This document shows, one piece after another, positions 30,272 to 40,200 of a stretch of DNA of 64,000 nucleotides. This DNA comes from Planctomycetaceae bacterium. GTDB lineage: Bacteria > Planctomycetota > Planctomycetia > Planctomycetales > Planctomycetaceae. The stretch is from NCBI GenBank assembly GCA_014762625.1, contig JABURQ010000035.1, forward strand, positions 38,320 to 102,319, in the 5' to 3' direction. The notes below the pieces were generated by a model. It did no database searches, was not told the DNA's origin, and was given only the letters and a program-made list of their open reading frames with translations. A program made the position numbers and the translations under genes. Numbering within the stretch: position 1 is the stretch's first letter; each line of letters opens with the position of its first letter.

Positions 30272-31711
30272 TCAAAACAGATCGAGGATCGGGCCGCCTT
30301 CGGCCAGCAATTGATACGGCCTTCCCTGACTGTCGATCGCTTCGAGATCGTGAATCCCCATCGCGTGATAGACCGAATGAGTGACATCGGCGGGCGTGAC
30401 GGGATTATCGGCCGGGTATTCTCCGAGAGCATCGCTCGAACCGTAAGCCTGTCCCCCCTGGATGCCTCCTCCCGCCATCAAATCGGTCAGGCAGTGTGTC
30501 CAATGATCGCGGCCGGCACCACTCGCGCCTCCCGATCGGGGATCGCCGATTTTCGGCGTGCGGCCCATTTCGCTCGTCACCATCAGCAACGTCTCGTCGA
30601 GAAGTCCTCGCTCGGAGAGATCGCCAATCAACGCAGAATAACATTGATCGAATTCCGGGAGCAGGTTGTCTTTGAGACAATTGAAATTATTGCCGTGCGT
30701 ATCCCAGCTTCCCGCGCTGCGGCATTTTTTGGCGGTCTTGGAACCAATCCCATCCCCCAACCAGAAGACTGTGACAAACGGAACACCCGCTTCCACCAGG
30801 CGTCGCGCCATCAGCAGGCTCATGCCGTTCACGGTTTCTCCGTATCGTCGGCGGACTTCGTCCGGTTCACTGGAAACATCGAAGGCTTCCGTCGTCTTGG
30901 AAGAGAGTAACAGCGAAAACGCCCGCTCCTGCTGTCGCGTCCAGATTTCAGGCGAAGCGTGTCTCTCAAAATCTCGGCGGACGCCATCCACGGCGTTCAA
31001 GAGCGAGCGACGATCGGCCATCCGCGATTGCGAGATCTCTTTCTCCAGTACGAGCGACGGGGCTTTGAACGATAATGGATTCTCGCGATCCCCCTGCAGA
31101 TACAGAGGGTCGTGCTCGATGCCGAGCTTCGCCGCGAACTGTCCCGGACGCGTATAAGGCTTGCGACTCGGCATATGAGGCAACGTCACCGCATTCGGCA
31201 GGTAGGGATGTTTGGGGCGTCGGGATGAGGCGACGCATCCCATGAACGGCCAATCGTCCGGCATCGGCGTTCTGTTGTTGCCGAGAGTACGAAAGGTGAC
31301 GTCGGGGCGGTGCCCGGTCAGATTGTGATAGTATCCAGCGTGGTGATCGTTGGTGTTCACCTTGCCGTCAATCGACCGAATGAATGCCAGATGATGGGCC
31401 TGCTGAGACAATTGAGGAAGATGTTCGCTCAACCCGATTCCGGGAGCCGTCGTCGCAATCGGTTGAAAGGGTCCTCGATATTCGGCGGGAGCGTTGGGTT
31501 TCATATCCCAGGTGTCGATATGTGACGCCCCGCCGCAGAGGAAAAAGAGAATCGTCGATTTTGCCCGTCCGCCGCCGGCGGCTCCGCTCGTTGCCTCGGC
31601 TCTTTTTCCTGAGAGTCCGAATCCTCCTGCTGCTCCCGCGAGACCCGTGGCGGAAGCGACCAGAAACGATCGCCGAGACTGATTTGAAATGGGAGGGTGG
31701 GAGGAGGTCAT
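30272..31711 (-). CDS. DUF1501 family protein (second copy)
   Basis: The 479-residue protein is another DUF1501 member with a Tat signal (S-R-R-S-F-L-V-A-S-A near residue 12) and a Gly/Ala-rich hydrophobic stretch. The body has T-I-L-F-F-L-C-G-G-A-S-H-I-D-T-W-D, then S-E-M-G-R-T-P and G-R-D-H-W-T-H. It is distant from the copy at 23013 and has no PSD1 partner next to it. It is convergent with eutBC (15-bp gap between stops). The start at ATG 31711 is preferred because it places the Tat motif near the N-terminus; ATG 31741 is possible. Substrate unknown. Confidence 0.88.
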   Translation of the reverse strand: MTSSHPPISNQSRRSFLVASATGLAGAAGGFGLSGKRAEATSGAAGGGRAKSTILFFLCGGASHIDTWDMKPNAPAEYRGPFQPIATTAPGIGLSEHLPQLSQQAHHLAFIRSIDGKVNTNDHHAGYYHNLTGHRPDVTFRTLGNNRTPMPDDWPFMGCVASSRRPKHPYLPNAVTLPHMPSRKPYTRPGQFAAKLGIEHDPLYLQGDRENPLSFKAPSLVLEKEISQSRMADRRSLLNAVDGVRRDFERHASPEIWTRQQERAFSLLLSSKTTEAFDVSSEPDEVRRRYGETVNGMSLLMARRLVEAGVPFVTVFWLGDGIGSKTAKKCRSAGSWDTHGNNFNCLKDNLLPEFDQCYSALIGDLSERGLLDETLLMVTSEMGRTPKIGDPRSGGASGAGRDHWTHCLTDLMAGGGIQGGQAYGSSDALGEYPADNPVTPADVTHSVYHAMGIHDLEAIDSQGRPYQLLAEGGPILDLF

Positions 31712-31812
31712 ATCGCCGGCGATCCAACGTGAAGTATGCATCAAAAGTGATACATATCATACCGGTTCGACGCTCATGCTGTCGAGAGAAATCTCAACGC
31801 TTCGACAGGCTC

Positions 31813-32331
31813 TTACAAAGGTTCTCCAGCACGGAATTTCTGACGACTGCGGGGAATAGCTTTGACGGGAGAGGGAACCTGCTCGACCACCGTTTTCCAG
31901 TTCCAATTCTCGTTCACCAGTTCAGGGACACACGAAATCACTTCCAACCACGTTCTCACCCCCCAGTAAGGAAGGAAAATGGGGGGAAACTGGCGCATAT
32001 CGCGCGAAGCGAAGCCCTTCATCCATTCCTCATTGAAGATCTGACGACTTTCTCCATCATTAAAGACCAGAACCTGATGGACCTCATCGAGGACAAACTC
32101 CTCCATCACCGCCAAAAACTGCCCCCGCCGGTAGACCGGTTTCCAACGTCTCGGCGAAGAATAGCGCGAAATTTCCGCACAATGATCGGCTTGTCGTTGA
32201 GAGCTGAGCGGCAAACAGAACTCGGACATCGTCGATGCAATGATGGTCTGATGGAGCGTCAGTTGTCCGCGGTCAAACAAAGCGTCGCGCTGAGACTCCG
32301 ACAACAGAATCTTCGAAACTCGCTGTGGCAT
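31813..32331 (-). CDS. Conserved-looking protein of unknown function
   Basis: The 172-residue protein starts M-P-Q-R-V-S-K-I-L-L-S at ATG 32331; the frame is open further upstream but into low-complexity sequence. It has no signal peptide or membrane segment. Visible features are a central E-E-F-V-L-D-E-V-H-Q-V-L-V-F-N-D-G strand-rich segment and a basic C-terminus. The reading is credible because hydrophobic periodicity is regular and the start is well placed. I do not recognise the family. It stands alone between a DUF1501 gene and a kinase gene, all on the minus strand but with gaps of about 100 and 218 bp. Confidence 0.65.
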   Translation of the reverse strand: MPQRVSKILLSESQRDALFDRGQLTLHQTIIASTMSEFCLPLSSQRQADHCAEISRYSSPRRWKPVYRRGQFLAVMEEFVLDEVHQVLVFNDGESRQIFNEEWMKGFASRDMRQFPPIFLPYWGVRTWLEVISCVPELVNENWNWKTVVEQVPSPVKAIPRSRQKFRAGEPL

Positions 32332-32549
32332 TTTTTCACCAATCCAACCGTAGCTACTTCCCCAAAAGGGAAACCCCCTCGCCCGGCAAACAACGAACGC
32401 TCTCTCCATCTCCCAGAGAGCGAGCGCGGGGCGCGGAGGTCTTCCCTATAGAGATAAACGGATTAGCCTTACAGAAAATACGCGAAGCTTGCTCGTTTTC
32501 GCCCGCCGACTGATTGCAAAATTCGTGTAAAGCGTTTGAGTACAGAATC

Positions 32550-34565
32550 TTAGGGAGAATCTTCCGGCTTCGTTATTTTAGAGAGATCCTGTAACTGGAC
32601 CGACTTGATCACGCAGGTTCCATTCCACTGATTCAGAATCAAATCCCATTGATAGGAGTTGCTGCCAAAACGCTCGGCGATCGTTTCAAAGGACGACAAT
32701 TCGCCGGACCAGTGATATTTCTCGTCTCCATTGATCGTCACAATCACTCTGCCCGTTCCCAAATCCTCATCCGCATGAACCTCGAAGACGACCCGGTCCA
32801 CCTCATGCTCTCGCAACCAGCGTTCTTTCACGATATCGGGAGTCGACAGTTCTCGTCTGTGAGCGAAGGTGACCCCGTCCAGAAACAGGAATCCATTGGA
32901 GGGATTGTTGATGGGCTCGTCACCGCCGTTATTCATGTAAAACTCGAGGAAATGATTGCCGATTCGCATTTCAAAATGCGTCGTCCCCGCCAGATCGTAC
33001 TCGGCTCCGGGGGCTCCCGACCGAATCATTTCCACTTCCAGAAGATAATCATCGGGCAACTTCACATGACTTCGCGAAGAGGCCTGTCGGGAAATCGGAG
33101 CCACCAGTTTGAACTGTTCCTGCCCCTCGTTCCATTGGTCAAACGTCTTGAGAATTTCTCCAGGCACTGCCTCCGGGGCATCGCCGAGTTCTTCTGATGA
33201 CTGATTCTCCTCCGGCGCCGAAATCGGGATCGGCGGATCGGTCGAATTGATGTCATACAACATCCAGCCCACAAAGCCGACGAGCAGACAACCACTCATC
33301 AAAGTGATTCTCCAGAATTGCCTGTCGCGCGACCATTTCCACGATCCGGACGACCGATTCGCCGTTTCTTCGCCTGCGGCAGCGACCGCTGAAGAGTGTG
33401 TCTTTGTTTTCGGATCGGCGATCTGAGTGGAAGACATGTCCGCAACGGAGGAGACGATCCGGGAAGTTCCTCCCGCAGCGGGAATCGATAACGCCGGCAC
33501 CATCGGCAGTTCGTCCTCGTCATACCGACTATCGAAGTAGTTTTTCAAAGCCTCGACCACCTCAGACATCGATTGAAATCGATCGTCGGGCCGTTTCGCG
33601 AGCATTCGTTCGAAAATCGACTGGAGTTCGGCGTCAGCTTCATCGCGGATGGTGCTCAAGTCCGGAATCGGTCGTTCCCGATGATGCAGCATCGTCTGAA
33701 ACGCGGATTCGCCCTGATAAACGGCTTCGCCTGTCAACAGGTACCAGAACGTGCATCCCAGGCTGTAGATGTCCGAACGCTCGTCTACGGAATTAGACTG
33801 CTCGGCTTGTTCCGGCGACATATAGTTGGCCGTCCCCACGACCGATCCGGAATGCGTTAATTCCAACGCCGTTTCATTCTCTTCCGATCCCGCGACAGAA
33901 TGAATGATTTTCGCCAGACCGCAATCCAGTACCTTGATCACTCCGTGTTCATCGAGGATCAGGTTGGAGGGTTTGATATCGCGGTGGATGATTCCGTTCT
34001 GATGTGCGTACGACAACCCGGACGCCGCCTGATAGATGATCGAGATCGCTTCCGGAATCGTCATCACGCCGTGATTTCGGACCCGCTGGGTCAAATCCTC
34101 TCCCCTCACAAACTCCATCACGAGATAATGAAGCCCCTGCTCGCAGGCGGCGTCGTACGCCATCGCGATATGGGGATGCTGGAGACGGGCCAGCAATTGA
34201 GCTTCCCGATGAAAACGTTGGAGTCGAGCTTCCGATTCTTCGGGAGCCTCCTGCCCTACCTTCCGAGCCACAATCTTCAAGGCGACTTGTCGATTCAGCG
34301 TCAGATGGACCGCGCGAAAGACGACTCCCATCCCGCCGGAGCCCAGAATTTCCTCAATCCGGTATTGCCCTATCAGCAGCGATTCCAGATCCCCGCCGTC
34401 CAGCGCTTCCAACTGCTGGGCCGTCACGATATTTCGCTCGACCAGCTTTTGTTTCAGATCGTCGTAGGATTTCAGTTCCTGGGTGAGTTCGGTGGCGTCC
34501 TCGGTCTGCATCAATTGCGAATCGACCAGCATGCGCAATAACTGTTCGGGGGTTCGCTGCGGCAT
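32550..34565 (-). CDS. Membrane Ser/Thr protein kinase with C-terminal sensor
   Basis: The 671-residue protein has an N-terminal helical region (1-60), a Hanks-type kinase domain (about 66-345), one membrane helix (about 418-437) and an extracytoplasmic beta-rich domain (about 480-665) resembling DUF1080/laminin-G-type folds. The kinase has G-S-G-G-M-G at 75-80, ATP lysine K97, H194-R-D-I-K-P-S-N and the activation segment G-T-A-N-Y-M-S-P-E. The metal-binding motif reads D214-C-G in place of DFG. The conserved Asp is kept, so activity is likely. It lies 6 bp after an ECF sigma factor gene; sigma-kinase pairs of this kind are a known planctomycete theme, and the kinase may set the activity of the sigma factor. 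Confidence 0.92.
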   Translation of the reverse strand: MPQRTPEQLLRMLVDSQLMQTEDATELTQELKSYDDLKQKLVERNIVTAQQLEALDGGDLESLLIGQYRIEEILGSGGMGVVFRAVHLTLNRQVALKIVARKVGQEAPEESEARLQRFHREAQLLARLQHPHIAMAYDAACEQGLHYLVMEFVRGEDLTQRVRNHGVMTIPEAISIIYQAASGLSYAHQNGIIHRDIKPSNLILDEHGVIKVLDCGLAKIIHSVAGSEENETALELTHSGSVVGTANYMSPEQAEQSNSVDERSDIYSLGCTFWYLLTGEAVYQGESAFQTMLHHRERPIPDLSTIRDEADAELQSIFERMLAKRPDDRFQSMSEVVEALKNYFDSRYDEDELPMVPALSIPAAGGTSRIVSSVADMSSTQIADPKTKTHSSAVAAAGEETANRSSGSWKWSRDRQFWRITLMSGCLLVGFVGWMLYDINSTDPPIPISAPEENQSSEELGDAPEAVPGEILKTFDQWNEGQEQFKLVAPISRQASSRSHVKLPDDYLLEVEMIRSGAPGAEYDLAGTTHFEMRIGNHFLEFYMNNGGDEPINNPSNGFLFLDGVTFAHRRELSTPDIVKERWLREHEVDRVVFEVHADEDLGTGRVIVTINGDEKYHWSGELSSFETIAERFGSNSYQWDLILNQWNGTCVIKSVQLQDLSKITKPEDSP

Positions 34566-34571
34566 CGTTGC

Positions 34572-35165
34572 TTACCGTTCTGCCTGCGCGCTGATAAACA
34601 GAGACTGTTTCAAATCCAGGACGCCTCGAAACTCTTCCAGAACTTTATTCACCACTCGATGCTTAATCACGTAGACGGCGTTCTCTGAGATCTGAAACTC
34701 CTCAGCCACATCGCGGGCGGCACGATCCTTCAAGATATACTCGCGAATGATCTCCACATCCCTGGATGAAAAATTCGATTCAATGAGTGAAATGCATCTC
34801 CGATACAGAAGTTCGTTTTCCTCCGTATCGGAGGGCTGATTTTCAAACCGCTCCAGGTTTTTGAGCGGTTTGAGTTTCTTTTGCTCCAGAATCGTATCTT
34901 TGAGTTTGTTTCTGGAAATCGCGAAAATCCAGGATCGAAAGGATCCGCTTTGACGACGTTCGAACTCGGTTAACTTGAGAAACGCCATATGAAACACATG
35001 CTGACAAATATCGTCGGTCTCAAACTCCGACAGCCCCCAGCGCTGGCACCAGAGACGAATCAGCGGCTCGTAGACTTCGACGATTTTCCCCCACGCACTT
35101 TCATTTCTCTCGCAAGCGAGTTCTAACAACGACAGCGAAGTACTGTCGTCCATTGAGCGACACAA
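34572..35165 (-). CDS. ECF-type RNA polymerase sigma factor
   Basis: The 197-residue protein has sigma region 2 (W-G-K-I-V-E-V-Y through W-I-F-A-I-S-R-N-K) and a region 4 helix-turn-helix near 140-180 (A-R-D-V-A-E-E-F-Q-I-S-E-N-A-V). The linker is short, as in extracytoplasmic-function factors. The opening S-L-S-L-L-E-L-A matches planctomycete ECF factors that are paired with kinases. The start is decided by the ribosome-binding site: AAAGGAG lies 8 nt before a TTG at 35165, while the ATG at 35153 is 20 nt away. It is the first gene of a two-gene operon with the membrane kinase. No anti-sigma gene is present. Confidence 0.92.
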   Translation of the reverse strand: MCRSMDDSTSLSLLELACERNESAWGKIVEVYEPLIRLWCQRWGLSEFETDDICQHVFHMAFLKLTEFERRQSGSFRSWIFAISRNKLKDTILEQKKLKPLKNLERFENQPSDTEENELLYRRCISLIESNFSSRDVEIIREYILKDRAARDVAEEFQISENAVYVIKHRVVNKVLEEFRGVLDLKQSLFISAQAER

Positions 35166-35219
35166 CGAATCATCTCCTTTGCGGCCCCGCAAACGTGAAA
35201 AATAATCTTGAGTTGTACG

Positions 35220-35254
35220 TAACAGCGTGTCGAGAAACGAATTTGTCCGCGAGA
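35220..35254. repeat. Dispersed repeat, fragment C (left end)
   Basis: TAACAGCGTGT-GAGAAACG-ATTTGTCCGCGAGA matches the left end of copy B at nearly every position for about 34 bp, including the TA border, and then diverges. It is a truncated copy. It lies in the leader of the sigma factor gene. Confidence 0.55.
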
Positions 35255-35330
35255 TTCAATCTTGACCGTTTAATAGACAGACTCTCATTGTATCAATTCA
35301 AACAGCACCGGCAAAGTACGAATTCATTAG

Positions 35331-35370
35331 TGTAACGAACTCGTCTTTCCAGCCATCTCAACTCGTTACA
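35331..35370. promoter_or_regulatory. Inverted repeat upstream of the sigma-kinase operon
   Basis: TGTAACGA (35331-35338) and TCGTTACA (35363-35370) are perfect 8-bp complements 24 bp apart. On the minus strand each arm contains TGTAAC, which resembles the AAC-containing -35 elements of ECF promoters. It could be an autoregulatory promoter/operator of the sigma factor gene, or a stem in the 3' flank of the glycosyltransferase gene. Confidence 0.3.
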
Positions 35371-35401
35371 AATCTTTTATTTTACCGCAATGACCCATTC
35401 A

Positions 35402-37150
35402 TCAACATGAGATCGCCGGTCCTGTATAATTTCTCACGACAACCCCCGCTCCCCAGTCAGATTCCTGATTGATGCAATAATCCCCTCTTTCCAACCCACG
35501 TTCCATAATTTTCCGGTTCATGAGATTTGAATCGTCGATCGACTCGAAAGGCATATTTTGTACGCGTTCTTCGTGAGAGTGCGCGATAAAACTGTTGAAA
35601 CGATCGGTCGGATGTCTCTTCAAGTCAAAGGCGTTGACCGCTCGATGAATCAGATCCACATCATCGTATCCATATCCGCGCATTTGCTCTTGATACCCCC
35701 CCACTCCTTCAAAATATTCACGCTTCAGGGCAATCCGTCCCGTTGAGTTGCGACCGTTGCCGTAAAATATCTGTTTCGGGTCCCGTTCCAACTCTCGCAA
35801 TAGATAGTCCACATAACCGGGCAGCAGAAAGTTGTCCGCATCCAGATTGCAGACCACTCTTCCGCGGGAAAGACGGTGCGCCAAATTCTTGGCATGCGTG
35901 CTGTGATAATGCACCGGATCGGTCGTCTGATAAACCGTCAGTAATCCCGATTCCACATCCTTCCAGACGGCTGATTTCACCCACTCCCGTAAGCCGTCCT
36001 GACTGTTGTAATCGAGCAGAATCAATTCCACACTCGGATACAGATGCCGGACGATCTCCAAATTCCGGGGCAGCGTCTGGCAAAGATAACTCAAGCGTCC
36101 CATACAAGTCGTACAAAACGAGATCGCGGGAGAATCAATTTCCTGATTGTTCGTGGCTTCATTGCCGACCGAATTCCGCAGGCAGATGGAATTCCCGCGA
36201 ACGATAATTGATGAAGGCGTTTCCGTCACCCGAACTTTGCATCGCCGGGCCAGATAAGCCCCATAGCTTTCTTCCTCGTGTAAAGGAAACAGCTCCGACG
36301 ACTCGGCGAACTGACGCAGCCGGCGTCGCCAGTCCTCCAGAGAACAATCCATACTGAAGCAATATCTCCAGACGAGAAACTCCACCAGCCGTTGCGCTCG
36401 TGGCCGGGTTTCCCGCAACGGAATTCTCGGATCACCGCCGCAATAAGTGACCGCTCCCGTCTGATAAAAATAGCCGGGAGCCCCTTGTTTCACGCGCACT
36501 CCGCGAACCATGCAATCGACGGCAAACGTACTGTTGAACAACACCACGTGATCGCAATTCTCGATCACGCGATGTCCCACCCGACCCACTTCGCAGCCAA
36601 ATTTCGCGGCGACGGCTCGCACGCGCTGTTCCACTTCAACCTGATTCCACGGATGCAGTTTCACGAACAGTTTGGAGCCGTAATAGCGACAGCACGCTTC
36701 GTAATATCGCCACCAGTCCTCGGTCGAGGCGACCGAATGGATCGAGCGATCGGTCGGATTCTGGCACGCGAATACCACTCCTTCCCACTCCACCTCCTGC
36801 TCAGGCTGCCGATATTTGCTGGCCGGCAGAGTCGACGTGTTCAACAGAGCGAGCGCCGATTCGGGAGGCGTGAATTCCTCGATCGCACGGACTCCCTGCT
36901 CGGAATTCAAACTGCTGAATTGATACAGCCCCTGCGTGTCGATATGCATGGCGTCCCAGAAGAAGCCGGTCTCCGCGACTCCGAACCGGCGTTTCATGGT
37001 CGGAGTTCCCCAACACAACGTCCAACTCGGCCCCTCGGGAACCTGAGGCCCGGACCGAAAGAAGGTTTCATCATCGCAGATGTCAGGCGTCAAGCTGCGA
37101 ACTTGAGGCATCGTTAACAGGTAGGGATCGATATGGATTTGAGTCACCAT
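35402..37150 (-). CDS. Two-domain glycosyltransferase
   Basis: The 582-residue protein seems to join two transferase-like regions. The N-terminal part (about 60-330) has F-V-K-L-H-P-W-N and H-V-V-L-F-N-S-T-F-A-V-D, as in capsule/Kdo-type sugar transferases. The C-terminal part (about 345-560) is a GT-A family 2-like domain with L-N-x-x-x-N-Q-type start, N-L-D-A-D-N (the DxD metal site) and G-Y-G-Y-D-D-V-D-L, the acidic motif of the galactosyltransferase-like subgroup. No membrane segments are seen. It probably builds a surface polysaccharide. The ATG at 37150 has AAAGG 5 nt upstream and is preferred. It is not clustered with other sugar genes. Confidence 0.7.
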   Translation of the reverse strand: MVTQIHIDPYLLTMPQVRSLTPDICDDETFFRSGPQVPEGPSWTLCWGTPTMKRRFGVAETGFFWDAMHIDTQGLYQFSSLNSEQGVRAIEEFTPPESALALLNTSTLPASKYRQPEQEVEWEGVVFACQNPTDRSIHSVASTEDWWRYYEACCRYYGSKLFVKLHPWNQVEVEQRVRAVAAKFGCEVGRVGHRVIENCDHVVLFNSTFAVDCMVRGVRVKQGAPGYFYQTGAVTYCGGDPRIPLRETRPRAQRLVEFLVWRYCFSMDCSLEDWRRRLRQFAESSELFPLHEEESYGAYLARRCKVRVTETPSSIIVRGNSICLRNSVGNEATNNQEIDSPAISFCTTCMGRLSYLCQTLPRNLEIVRHLYPSVELILLDYNSQDGLREWVKSAVWKDVESGLLTVYQTTDPVHYHSTHAKNLAHRLSRGRVVCNLDADNFLLPGYVDYLLRELERDPKQIFYGNGRNSTGRIALKREYFEGVGGYQEQMRGYGYDDVDLIHRAVNAFDLKRHPTDRFNSFIAHSHEERVQNMPFESIDDSNLMNRKIMERGLERGDYCINQESDWGAGVVVRNYTGPAISC

Positions 37151-37236
37151 GCGCACCTTTCGACAGAGCAGAAAAACGCGCGAAGTGTGACTCTGGTAAC
37201 CGGTGGCTGTCAACGCGATCTCAACAAAGCTGCAAC

Positions 37237-40200
37237 CTACTCAATCCCCAGCAATTCCTCCTCCTCTTCCTGAATGATCACCTTCGGCGTCAGCAGCACG
37301 AACGTCCGTTCGCCGAGTTCTTTCTTCTTCAGTTCTCTCAGTGCCTTATCGACCTCGGTGACTCCGGTCTGTTTCAGCAGCGGCAGTAATTCGTCAGTGA
37401 CTTCGAGCAGAACCGACTGGCCGTCGGCGATCTTCATTGTTTTCACTTTGGAGAGGACATCGAGCGAACTGGTCGGGTTGATGGCAAATTTCACATTCAC
37501 CGAACGTCGATCCTCGGAGACCGTCGGAACGATCAGGTAGTGTAGCTTCTCCAGTTGCCGTTCATCTTCGACCGCTCGTGAAATCAGGATCTCTGCTCCC
37601 ACACCGTTAAAGACGGTCAACTTGGGAGAAGCAAGAATCTGTGCTTCCTTCTGTCCCTGAACACGATTCAGAAATTCATTCTTGTTTTCCGCAGTCTCGA
37701 AAGTCAGCGAATCAAACTGAATCTTCTCTAGAGCTTCAGCGGAAATCTGCAAGACCTTACAATCAATCACCACCTGCAAGTTCTGTTTACGGCGCAAATC
37801 GGTAAGCAACTCCGCAATAATGGCGTGGTCTTCCTCAGTCGCCCTGATCACGAGGCTCAGTTTCTCCTGCATGAATAACATGCTCGTCTCTTCGGGTAAT
37901 TTGTGTGCATGTGCGTCTTTGATGGTCTCTGTTAGCAATTCGATCAGCGCTGAGGCATCACATTTCGGCGTTGAAGTCGATTTTTTCATAGGTAAATGGG
38001 TCGGTTGCTGGGCACGTAACGCGAGATCTCCCGCCTCGGGCGAGGAATAGGTGACCGGCTTCGGGGAACTTTCGAGCGGTCGATGCGGCGAACCGGGAAG
38101 ACCGATTGGCGTTCCTGTGACAGGAGCATCAGGATTCGGCACTGGAAGGACACCCGGGGCCGGTCCACTAACGGCCGGTGGTGGCGTGTTCGAAGCGTCG
38201 ACTCCCGGAATCGGCACGACCAGATCGGCGACCGGGTAAACGCGCGCGACCAAGGAATCCTTCTTCGTCGGTTGATCCAGCTTCGCCTCGTTCGGCGGTA
38301 GAGGCTCGGGTTGTGATCCTGTTTGAGAGGCAACGTCTCTCGTTCGAGCACGAACTCTCAATTCCTCGCGGACAGGAGTTTCCCCTTTGGCACTCACGCG
38401 GTGGGTCACGTAGGTCAATCCAAATTTCTCCATGATGAGAGCCAGCGATTTCCGCGGGAGATTGTAATCGGTCTTGATATCACCGACCGGTGCATGACGA
38501 TGGACGCCCGCCTGCTTCAGCTCAGCCTCATCGAGTACCAGCTCACACTTCATCAATTCCGCATGAAATTGCAGTGCCTCCTCAAGTGTTGTCTTATCTT
38601 CCTGCGAGGCGGTCAGGCTGCGTTGGGATCTCAACACTGCCAGAACCGTGCCTCGTCTCCTCGCCGCAATAATCGGATCGACGCCCGGATCGAGCCGCGT
38701 GCTGACGAGCGTTTCGACGGCGATCGAAATCCCGGACTCGCTTCTTTGAGCCCTGAGGTAGACCACTTTCGTCACCGGGTTGTTCGCGGCGACCTGATCG
38801 AGGTCTTCGTCCGTGATCGCCAGTGGAATTGGATTGCGTCCCAGATCCCGTCGGGTCCTTTCGCTCCGGGGAAGAATTTCGAGGGACCAATGGAACTGTG
38901 GATCGTGCGTAAACGGCACAGGCCAGTCCGAGTTGATTGCTTTGCCGGGAATATGATCCAACGTCAGCAGATACTCTTTGCCGGTCTCGAGATGCTTACT
39001 TCCCGGCACGAGAAGTTGGTGCTGCATGCTCAAGCGGTCCGGAACGTGAATCCTCAAATGGGATCGAGGCGGTCCTTGAAATTGCAGTGATACGCTGTTG
39101 CTCTGAGTTGTGGCTGACAGACGCAGAACATTCGGGGTGGGAGCGTCGTTGGAGGTGTTGGATGGTTCTTCCCTTACTGCTCTATTGGGATAAACTAATT
39201 GATACTCCTTCAGAGCTTGGGAGATATCAAACAGACTCGTGTCGATGTTTCCGTTGATCTTCAAGTTATCGAACTTCTGGACGCACTCATTCTTTCCCTC
39301 GGAGTAGATGATCTTGATGGCTATTGGCAAAAATGATTTTCGGTCCAGGATGTATTGACTCGACTGAACTTGTTCTTTCTCGGTCGCTTTTTTAGGTGAA
39401 ATCTCCAGCCAAATGACTCCTTCAGTAGTTTGAGGCAGTAGTTTGAACTGATAACGCTCTACGGCTTCCTGGACAGTGAGTCCATTAATGAACTCTCCCA
39501 TCAATCCCAACCCTCGGAGCGACGTCATCATCTCCGCGAATGTGCCCGCCGAGATCGTCTCTGGGAGACTCATCTGCCAGTACTCCTTCTCATCATCGTC
39601 TCGTCCACAAGCGATCATATTGCCGTTACGAATTTTGATTGTTGAGGGAGCACTCATGAGCGTGAACGGTTTCCCTTGCGCACTCAATTTATGACTTTTC
39701 TCGCCTGCAGGAATTTCGATCCGCTCCAAATCGATACGAAACTTGTCCGGGCTTACGTAGTAGACACCTCCGTTCACACGCTGCTCAAGTTCCATATCCA
39801 TGGAGTAAAAGAAGACTCGGAGATCGCCTGACAGGCATTTGCAGTGACGACTGGCTTGTTCCCATTGGTCGAGAATGTTCCTCACTGCTGGATCGACGGA
39901 AGTTACACCAAGCTGAATCCTCGAATCATCCTCCAAGCTCTCTCGATCATTGGACGCCGTTGGTTGGGGTTCGACCCCGCTTCTCTGTCGCCGTTCGCTC
40001 AAATTCGCGGCGTCAAAACCATTCAACTGCACCTTCTCAATTTCCATCCTGATCATCACCACGAGGTTCTCAGCATCATTGGTCTCCCGATTCGGTGAAA
40101 GACGTCGCAGCCCGCTGATCAGCAATGTCTCGCCGTCCTGGAGTGTCGCTCGAGAGCGAATGTGTGTCTGGCGTGCGTCGGGGATTTGCACCGTGGCCGG

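Noticed and set aside
27944..31711. Bacterial microcompartment locus
   Set aside because: No shell protein (BMC-H or BMC-T), aldehyde dehydrogenase or reactivase gene accompanies the EutBC fusion.
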